The position numbers and the translations under genes are program-made. From positions 32,514 through 96,513 of the forward strand of contig JBBATH010000017.1 of the NCBI GenBank assembly GCA_040398845.1: a DNA stretch of 64,000 bases, written 5' to 3'. Below, piece after piece: positions 60,127 to 64,000 of the stretch. The notes beneath the pieces were generated by a model. It was given only the letters and a program-made list of their open reading frames with translations, made no database searches and had not been told where the DNA came from. The stretch is from WLND01 sp040398845. GTDB lineage: Bacteria; Actinomycetota; Actinomycetes; S36-B12. How positions within the stretch are numbered: position 1 is the first letter of the stretch; each line of letters starts with the position of its first letter.

Positions 60127-61212
60127 CTACGGTCTCGCCAAGAGTTCGAGGAGGTCATGGTTGATGAAGAGCCGATCCCGTCCGACCTTGACGTCCGTCA
60201 GGACCCCCGCGCTCACGAGCGCGTCAAGCCACTTGACTGCGGTCGGCCGCGAGACTTCGCATCGCGCCATCACGGTGGAGATTCGGCAGTACGGCTGCTC
60301 GAACAGCACCGATTGAAGTTCGCTGTCGGCACTTCCCCGGGACGTCGCACGAGCGGTGTGGGCGAAGCGATCTTGCAGCGTCGTGATGTCGCGGATCTTC
60401 GTCGTTGTCTCAATGGATGACTGGGTGACGCCCTTGAGGACGTATCGGATCCAGTCTTCCCAGGCCTGCTCCGCCGTGACCTTCAACAGCAGCCGGTAGT
60501 AATCCGACTTCGTCTCAATGAAGTAACGCGACAAATACAACAGCGGCTGACCGAGGAGGCCCGCATCGGCGAGCATCAAGCTGTTAAGTATTCGACCGGT
60601 GCGGCCATTGCCGTCGGTGAACGGGTGGATCGCCTCGAACTGGTAGTGGGCGGCCGCCATGCGCACGACTGGGTCCATGCCGTCGTCTGCATGGATGAAT
60701 CGCTCCCAGTCTGCGAGCTTTCCAGCGATGACCTCCCTCCCCTCGGGTGGGCTGTAGGTCACCTCCCCCGTCGCCGGATTGCCGACACGTGTCCCCGGCA
60801 TCGTGCGCAAGTCCATGTCATGGCCCTTGATCGTGCTGCACACCAGCATGGCGACCGAAGTCGTGAGACCGCGCGAACGAACACGCTCGAAGCCCGCGCG
60901 TAGTGCGGTCCGATATCGCAGCGCTTCCTTGGTCGCTGGGTCCGCATGCGCGTCATCTTCAGCATGGCGGAACAGCGCATCGGTTGTGGTGACGATGTTC
61001 TCGATCTCCGAGCTCGCCTGCGCTTCCAGCAGGGGAATCGCATTGATGAGAACGGCAGGGTTGGGGATCGACCCTGCCGCCTCATCGAGACGTGCCAACG
61101 CTGCCCGTGCCTCCACAGCCTCTTTCAACACCGCCCGGGTCTCGAGTCGCTCCGCATCCGGCGGGGTCGACAACTCGTTGTACGGGACATCGCTACGCCA
61201 GCCCACCGCCAT
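60127..61212 (-). CDS. Fic-family protein with N-terminal inhibitory helix
   Basis: A 361-residue Fic protein from ATG 61212 (AGGG upstream; GTG 61230 possible). The inhibitory motif SSEIEN is at 67-72 (Ser67-x3-Glu71-Asn72). The Fic core is HPFTDGNGRTGR. A C-terminal winged helix (ISTVMARCEVSRPTAVKWLD) may bind DNA. It probably AMPylates proteins or itself and acts as a regulator. It belongs to a different subgroup from the Fic at 32.5 kb. Confidence 0.92.
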   Translation of the reverse strand: MAVGWRSDVPYNELSTPPDAERLETRAVLKEAVEARAALARLDEAAGSIPNPAVLINAIPLLEAQASSEIENIVTTTDALFRHAEDDAHADPATKEALRYRTALRAGFERVRSRGLTTSVAMLVCSTIKGHDMDLRTMPGTRVGNPATGEVTYSPPEGREVIAGKLADWERFIHADDGMDPVVRMAAAHYQFEAIHPFTDGNGRTGRILNSLMLADAGLLGQPLLYLSRYFIETKSDYYRLLLKVTAEQAWEDWIRYVLKGVTQSSIETTTKIRDITTLQDRFAHTARATSRGSADSELQSVLFEQPYCRISTVMARCEVSRPTAVKWLDALVSAGVLTDVKVGRDRLFINHDLLELLARP

Positions 61213-61286
61213 GGAGGGACCCTGACACACCTGATGCTCAAATGTAAAGAATTTCCAATTTCCTTTCTATATTTGCAGATAGTGAT

Positions 61287-61309
61287 CATTCTCTTGCCAT
61301 GTTCTCGGT
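61287..61309. repeat. 23-base dispersed repeat, copy 2
   Basis: CATTCTCTTGCCATGTTCTCGGT, one mismatch to 56643-56665. It lies 75 bases upstream of the Fic start and before the MFS relic. Confidence 0.7.
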
Positions 61310-61459
61310 CCATCGCCGCCAACGACCAAGAGCACTCGGTCGCCAGTACTACGGACCCGGAGTTGGCCCGTCATTCGACAGTGACAGGCACGCTTCGGTC
61401 AACGCATCCGACCCGTGGAAGCCCTTGTTGTAAGGAAGCACAATCTGGCAGGACCTTCC

Positions 61460-61792
61460 GGTGCTGTTCCTCCCCCTTGTGCCTTACTTCGGCAGCCAGT
61501 TCTTTCCAGAATCCAGTCCCACGGCCGTCCTCCACTCATCCTTCGTCGTGTTCGCCGTCGGTTCCCTGGCTCGACCCATCGGGGCCAACGTGTTGGGTCA
61601 GGTTGGCGACCGGGTCAGCCGCAAGCCGGCACTCATGGCGGCGCGAGTGTCACCATGCTCGTCGAGGCAGCCCCGCAGAATCGACGCGGCCTGCACGCTT
61701 CCTCCCTGCAGATCGGGGTGTCCGTTGGCGCGCTCCTCGTCACCAGCGCCTTCAGCCTGCTTCAGGTGTTCTCCCTTCCACACCCCGCCTAG
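61460..61792 (+). pseudogene. Relic of an MHS-type MFS transporter
   Basis: One frame reads LPLVPYFGSQFFPESSPTAV, then VFAVGSLARPIGANVLGQVG and DRVSRKPALM, the helix 2-3 loop of metabolite:H+ symporters. A second frame continues LVEAAPQNRRGLHASSLQIG and SVGALLVTSA, a later helix. The part between and both ends are missing. Confidence 0.75.
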
Positions 61793-61860
61793 GCACATGA
61801 CGCACAGCACCGCGAACAGCCAGATGGCCGCCGTTGACACCACCAGGGCGACGAGCGTGG

Positions 61861-62216
61861 TGATGCCCGCATCACTTGGGCCGGTCGCGTTTGCTCCGGA
61901 CGAAACGCCAGTGGCCACACTCGGCGGCGGACTGAGCAACGTTGCCACCGTGCTGTTTGACCTGACCGAGGCAACGGGGCTTGTTCCGGAGAACCTTGCC
62001 CAGTTGGCCGGCGGCTTCTCATCCACCGCCGTGCGCCGTCTCGGCTACCTCCTCGAGCTCGTCTAGGCACCCGTCGACACGACGCCTGTCGAACTCGCGG
62101 CCAAGGCCATGCCCCTGCCGAAACCGACACTACTCGATCCTCGCCCTCCCCACCACGGGCCAATCGATCCTCGCTGGGGCCTCGTCATCAACACGGATGC
62201 GGAGCCTGACCTGTGA
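61861..62216 (+). pseudogene. C-terminal relic of an AbiEi-type antitoxin
   Basis: The frame reads LGGGLSNVATVLFDLTEATG, then SSTAVRRLGYLLELV, an in-frame TAG at 62064-62066, then APVDTTPVELAAKAMPLPKP and DPRWGLVINTDAEPDL with TGA at 62214. This is the AbiEi C-terminal domain, in one frame apart from the amber codon. The N-terminal winged helix is missing. The stop overlaps the AbiEii relic by GTGA. Confidence 0.75.
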
Positions 62217-62428
62217 TCCCCGAGGCATTCGTCACCGCATGGAGCGCACGCGCGCCATAGCCCACCCCGGCCGACGGCACCACACTTCGGATCAAGGTGG
62301 AGATCAACACCCACGAACGCTCGCCGGCCCGGCTACTGATCTCCATGCCGCATGTCGTCGACTCGCCGTGGTGGTCAGGTCAGGGCGACATCCTCACCTT
62401 CACACTGGCCGAACTCTGGTCTACTTGA
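62213..62428 (+). pseudogene. Relic of an AbiEii-type toxin with internal deletion
   Basis: GTG 62213 opens IPEAFVTAWSARAP, the AbiEii N-terminus, then an in-frame TAG at 62258-62260. The same frame jumps to LRIKVEINTHERSPARLLIS, then SPWWSGQGDILTFTLAEL, a later AbiEii segment, and ends at 62428. The nucleotidyltransferase core is lost. Confidence 0.75.
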
Positions 62429-62471
62429 GGGGGGCTTGGGGCCGGTCAAGATGGGTCGCCCCTCGATTGGC

Positions 62472-62888
62472 TCAGGCCGCCCAGGGATCGACCAGCGAAA
62501 GGCCGATGCCGTCGAAGTCGCGCAAATTTCGGGTTGCGAGGGTGGCGTCGCGCACGAGGCAGATCCCCGCCATGCAGGCGTCAGCCATGCCGATCGGCCG
62601 ACCCAATCTCATGCGCTTCGCGCTCAGCACACCCGCCTCCAGCGCGTCATGCATGCCTAGTGGCAGGAAGGTGCCGAGCCACTGGCCCTCAAGGAGGTCC
62701 CACTGGGCAGCGACACGGTCACGACGATGTCCAGCGGGCATCCGGGCGATCCCGCTTGAAACCTCCATGACCGTGATGGCGGTGATCGCGAGTTCGTCGG
62801 GGTTCTGAGCGACGACCCAGGCGAGCGCAGGTGACGACACCCAGCCCTGCATCACCTCGGAGACCACGTTTGTGTCGAGGACAATCAC
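62472..62888 (-). CDS. PIN-domain toxin (FitB/VapC type)
   Basis: A 138-residue PIN protein. The catalytic acids are in MIVLDTNVVSEVM (Asp5), ITVMEVSSGI (Glu42 region), IGMADACMAG and NLRDFDGIGL. The length and the RRDRVAAQWD segment match FitB-type RNases. The ATG overlaps its antitoxin stop by four bases, and both are intact. Confidence 0.92.
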   Translation of the reverse strand: MIVLDTNVVSEVMQGWVSSPALAWVVAQNPDELAITAITVMEVSSGIARMPAGHRRDRVAAQWDLLEGQWLGTFLPLGMHDALEAGVLSAKRMRLGRPIGMADACMAGICLVRDATLATRNLRDFDGIGLSLVDPWAA

Positions 62889-63121
62889 GCGAACGGATCC
62901 CGAACCTCATCCGCGCGGGAGGGAAGTTCCAATCCCTCGCCTTCGAGGGCCTCGCGCATCGCGATCATGATGTCGACGAGGCTGCGCTCAACCGGCGAGG
63001 CCACCGCCTCCGACAAGATGGCCCGCGCCTCCGCCTCCATGGATCGCCCGTGCGTTGCCGCCTGCACGCGGAGTTGGTCTCGGACGTGTTCGTCGAGTCC
63101 GCGAATGGTGAGCGTAGCCAT
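62885..63121 (-). CDS. FitA-type ribbon-helix-helix antitoxin
   Basis: A 78-residue antitoxin starting MATLTIRGLDEHVRDQLRVQ, then AATHGRSMEAEARAILSEAV, the FitA/Arc ribbon-helix-helix pattern. The C-terminus binds the PIN toxin. Palindromes containing GACAGC/GCTGTC lie directly upstream. Confidence 0.92.
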   Translation of the reverse strand: MATLTIRGLDEHVRDQLRVQAATHGRSMEAEARAILSEAVASPVERSLVDIMIAMREALEGEGLELPSRADEVRDPFA

Positions 63122-63137
63122 AGAGCGATGCTATATT

Positions 63138-63165
63138 GCGACAGCATTGCTGTCAACGCTGTCGC
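63138..63165. promoter_or_regulatory. Operator-like palindromes upstream of the FitAB-type pair
   Basis: GACAGC-ATT-GCTGTC at 63140-63154 is a perfect palindrome, and GCGACAG (63138-63144) pairs with CTGTCGC (63159-63165). It lies 17 bases upstream of the antitoxin ATG and also in front of the divergent VapB-type gene. Confidence 0.6.
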
Positions 63166-63210
63166 CGTACATACGGCGGCCCTCTTCATTTCTACGGTAA
63201 CTTCACTGTC

Positions 63211-63462
63211 ATGAAGACAACGCTGGTACTGAATGACGACATCTACCGCCAGGCCAAGGTCGTCGCCTCCGGGCGAGGCTGCACCGTGTCGTCGATTGTC
63301 GAAGAAGCATTGAGGCTCCTTCTCAGCACAGCTGATGCGAGTCAGGGGCCGAGTGGTCCAATGCCTGCGTGGGCCATAGGCAAGCCTCGCGTCGATGTTG
63401 ACGACAGTCGCGCCGTTCAGGACGCGTTCGATGCCGGACAGGACGCTGATGATTTGCGTTGA
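63211..63462 (+). CDS. VapB-type antitoxin
   Basis: An 83-residue protein from ATG 63211: MKTTLVLNDDIYRQAKVVAS, then GRGCTVSSIVEEALRLLL, a ribbon-helix-helix. The C-terminal half (PAWAIGKPRVDVDDSRAV) wraps the toxin. It overlaps its PIN toxin by 14 bases and is divergent from the FitAB-type pair. Confidence 0.9.
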   Translation: MKTTLVLNDDIYRQAKVVASGRGCTVSSIVEEALRLLLSTADASQGPSGPMPAWAIGKPRVDVDDSRAVQDAFDAGQDADDLR

Positions 63463-63877
63463 CGTCAATATTCTTATCCACGCAGCGAATATCGTCTCCC
63501 CGCGTCATTCCAGAGTGCGCGCCTGGCTTGCCGCAGTGCTGGCTTCCCGTGAGCCACTCGTCATCCCAGACGCCGTCGCAACTGGCTTCCTCCGCATCGT
63601 CACCAACCGACGCATCATGCCGTCACCCCTGCACCCCGACGAAGCATTCGCCCTCGTTGACTGGCTCCTCGACCACCCCAGGGTCACACCGCATTCGGGC
63701 GACGACGTCACCCGAATCGCATTCCGGGGCCTCGTACGTTCCCTCGGACTCCACGGCAACGACATCCCTGATGCCTGGATTGCAGCAAGCGCGATGTCAA
63801 CCCACGCAACCCTTGCAACCTTCGATCGCGGCCTTCGACGATTCCCCGGCCTGCGGGTCATCGAGCCCTCGCATTGA
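63449..63877 (+). CDS. PIN-domain toxin (VapC type)
   Basis: A 142-residue protein from ATG 63449. PIN motifs are MICVDVNILIHAAN (Asp5), GDDVTRIAFRGL, DIPDAWIAASAM and LATFDRGLRRFPGL. It has the length and TxxxGLRRFP ending of VapC toxins that act as tRNA or rRNA endonucleases. The antitoxin gene overlaps its start. Confidence 0.9.
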   Translation: MICVDVNILIHAANIVSPRHSRVRAWLAAVLASREPLVIPDAVATGFLRIVTNRRIMPSPLHPDEAFALVDWLLDHPRVTPHSGDDVTRIAFRGLVRSLGLHGNDIPDAWIAASAMSTHATLATFDRGLRRFPGLRVIEPSH

Positions 63878-63944
63878 TGTGCCAAACGCAGTACCGCTGC
63901 AGCTCATCGTCACGAACATTTCGCCGAAGCGTTACGGATTTCTC

Positions 63945-64000
<56 letters not shown>

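Overview
The window is high-GC actinobacterial chromosome, most likely a metagenome-assembled scaffold because it carries a 100-N gap. The evidence is the gene content and order of the housekeeping blocks: ybeY-phoH-HIT-rsmE-dnaJ-hrcA, hemW-lepA-rpsT-holA and comEC-comEA-degV-leuS. A perfect CIRCE element and many GTG/TTG starts with 4-base stop/start overlaps fit this. I cannot name a genus.

Layout. 1-4.8 kb: rRNA maturation and heat-shock operon on the minus strand, headed by HrcA and its CIRCE operator. 4.9-10.4 kb: a TSUP permease, an assembly gap, a DMT transporter, hemW, lepA and rpsT. 10.5-17 kb: a hemin-uptake locus (two secreted proteins plus hmuTUV), interrupted by a two-gene cassette of unknown function that lies between two copies of a 26-bp repeat. 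17-18.8 kb: holA and small unknown genes. 18.8-22.5 kb: a five-gene catabolic operon (SDR, 3-hydroxyacyl-CoA dehydrogenase-like enzyme, cyclase-type hydrolase, cupin, beta-keto acid cleavage enzyme). 22.7-23.4 kb: a toxin-antitoxin (TA) locus with a dead toxin. 23.4-29.3 kb: a Cache/HAMP sensor-like protein, comEC, comEA, plsY and degV.

29.4-37.3 kb is an accessory island: an odd Gly/Arg-rich protein, two secreted cytochrome b5 paralogues at its edges, a TetR-like gene with a deleted second copy, Fic, BrnTA, an HTH/nucleotidyltransferase pair, Phd and PIN relics. 37.3-43.2 kb is backbone again (YcaQ-like glycosylase, leuS, FUSC, EamA). 43.2-46.6 kb is a second TA cluster with relics. 46.8-48.4 kb holds an MFS permease and a DUF2200 protein. 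48.5-54.7 kb is an NHLM-type export operon: adaptor, C39-like ABC exporter, second ABC exporter and a solute-binding lipoprotein. Its C39 domain has Met where the catalytic Cys should be, and no precursor peptide is visible nearby. 54.8-61.2 kb: TetR, a YHYH protein, a broken FecR/OmpA-like lipoprotein, a secreted trypsin-like protease and a second Fic protein. 61.4-64 kb: decayed MFS and AbiEi/AbiEii genes, two intact PIN-type TA pairs and the 3' part of tRNA-Ala(GGC).

The strongest leads are the hemin-locus cassette and its repeats, the exporter with the inactive-looking peptidase domain, the secreted cytochrome b5 paralogues, the beta-keto acid catabolic operon, and the set of decayed TA genes, several of which carry in-frame amber (TAG) codons.
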